This document shows, one piece after another, positions 63,276-64,000 of a stretch of 64,000 nt of DNA. Both the position numbers and the translations under genes were made by a program. Location of the stretch: assembly GCF_027158005.1 (NCBI RefSeq), contig NZ_JAPVLQ010000001.1, positions 620,001 to 684,000 of the forward strand, given 5' to 3'. This DNA comes from Rhodococcus sp. H36-A4 (GTDB lineage: Bacteria > Actinomycetota > Actinomycetes > Mycobacteriales > Mycobacteriaceae). How positions within the stretch are numbered: the first letter of the stretch is position 1; each line of letters begins with the position of its first letter. The notes beneath the pieces were generated by a model. The model searched no databases, was not told the origin of the DNA, and worked only from the letters and a program-made list of their open reading frames with translations.

Positions 63276-64000
63276 GTGTTGAACCCCGCACTCGAAAGAT
63301 TGCAGTCACCGGAATGGGACGGCGCACTCTGGATCGGCGACGTCGACATCGAGCACGAACTGCCCGAGTCGCTGTCCCTGTCCGATGCGGAGGGGTATTC
63401 ACGTGCACGGCTTCTCGTTCGGCACGGCATGGACCCGATGGGCTTCGTCGAACTTCCGATCGTGGACGGCTGCGTCTGCGTCGACACTCTCATCGACCGC
63501 GTCCGCAAACTCGACGTCGTCGATCCCGGAGAACCTCCCACCGCCGAATCGCCTCTGCACCCGCTCGCGCCTGCTGTCTCCATCGTGATCTGCACGCGCG
63601 ATCGGATCGATCATCTGCGTGGGGCGTTGGCCTCGGTGCTGGCGGTGGAATACCCGGACTTCGAGGTCGTCGTCGTCGACAATGCGTCGCCGACGAATGC
63701 CACCGTCGACTACGTTCGATCGCTGGCAGATCCACGGGTTCGTGTCGTGTCCGAGCCCATCGCAGGGTTGTCCCGTGCACGAAATACCGGTCTGCGTGCC
63801 GCTCGCCACTCCATCGTGGCGTTCACCGACGACGACGTGGCCGTCGACTCGTTGTGGCTTCGGAGCATTGCCCGCGGATTCCGACGCGGCGATCGGGTGA
63901 CGTGCGTATCGGGGATCGTCCCGAGCGGGGAGATTCGAACTCACGCGCAGGCCTATTTCGATCGCCGTGTCGGCTGGGCCAGTTCGGTGACCCCTCGGAT
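63276..64000 (+). CDS. Family 2 glycosyltransferase, C-terminus cut by window edge
   Basis: The first 241 codons are visible. GTG at 63276 with AAAGGA upstream. An N-terminal 90-residue region (WIGDVDIEHELPESL...) precedes the GT-A nucleotide-sugar domain: VSIVICTRDR near 109, VVVVDNASP near 133, and the metal-binding TDDDV near 185. The catalytic base region is beyond the edge. Likely assembles the repeat unit handled by the flippase of 58625-60289. Confidence 0.88.
   Translation, partial: MLNPALERLQSPEWDGALWIGDVDIEHELPESLSLSDAEGYSRARLLVRHGMDPMGFVELPIVDGCVCVDTLIDRVRKLDVVDPGEPPTAESPLHPLAPAVSIVICTRDRIDHLRGALASVLAVEYPDFEVVVVDNASPTNATVDYVRSLADPRVRVVSEPIAGLSRARNTGLRAARHSIVAFTDDDVAVDSLWLRSIARGFRRGDRVTCVSGIVPSGEIRTHAQAYFDRRVGWASSVTPR

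Overview
The window looks like chromosome from a mycolic-acid actinobacterium of the Rhodococcus/Nocardia group. The DNA is GC-rich with many GTG starts and 1-4 base start/stop overlaps. It carries an mce4-type steroid importer with KstR-like operators, a HAIR/HspR-controlled dnaK operon, an iniBAC operon, and the etfD-aspC neighbourhood known from Mycobacterium tuberculosis. The genus is an inference from gene content; no rRNA or other marker is present.

Layout. (1) 1-6.4 kb, minus strand: yrbE4A-yrbE4B-mce4A-B-C-D-E, cut at the left edge, a steroid uptake system. (2) 6.8-15.4 kb: steroid side-chain catabolism (hsd4A/chsB1, ferredoxin fdxD, divergent chsE4-chsE5, a small unknown protein, a nitronate monooxygenase-like flavoenzyme behind fadD19, divergent echA19, and a ferredoxin-reductase-like flavoprotein). 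Near-consensus KstR operators sit in the control regions. (3) 15.5-19.7 kb, minus strand: dnaK-grpE-dnaJ-hspR with two HspR inverted repeats. (4) 19.9-22.9 kb: a secreted protein and a GH13 enzyme. (5) 22.9-36.0 kb: iniB-iniA-iniC (cell-envelope stress dynamins), divergent from an Hsp70-like membrane protein, a LuxR-type regulator, two more truncated Hsp70-like membrane proteins and a secreted S1 protease. (6) 36-50.9 kb: a GNAT protein, a tiny hydrophobic ORF, a secreted protein, etfD with a long repetitive tail, an AbiEi-like protein, an S9 peptidase, a SRAP protein, an alanine/aspartate aminotransferase, a YibE/F membrane protein, and ald divergent from aldR. (7) 50.9-54.1 kb, minus strand: two further Hsp70-like membrane proteins. 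(8) 54.4-64 kb, plus strand, tightly coupled: carrier protein, acyl-CoA-dehydrogenase-like enzyme, amino acid:[carrier protein] ligase, double alpha/beta hydrolase, MOP flippase, condensation-like acyltransferase, DUF998-like membrane protein, GH16 and a glycosyltransferase cut at the right edge.

Two things look new enough to pursue. The first is a family of five membrane-tethered Hsp70/actin-fold proteins without a canonical substrate-binding domain, each with one membrane helix and a Pro-rich tail. Three flank a LuxR regulator divergent from iniBAC. The natural hypothesis is an envelope-stress sensing module for the IniA/IniC dynamins. The second is an aminoacyl-carrier-protein cluster fused in organisation to exopolysaccharide machinery, suggesting amino-acid modification of a secreted glycan. 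Both functions are inferred from gene order and motifs only.
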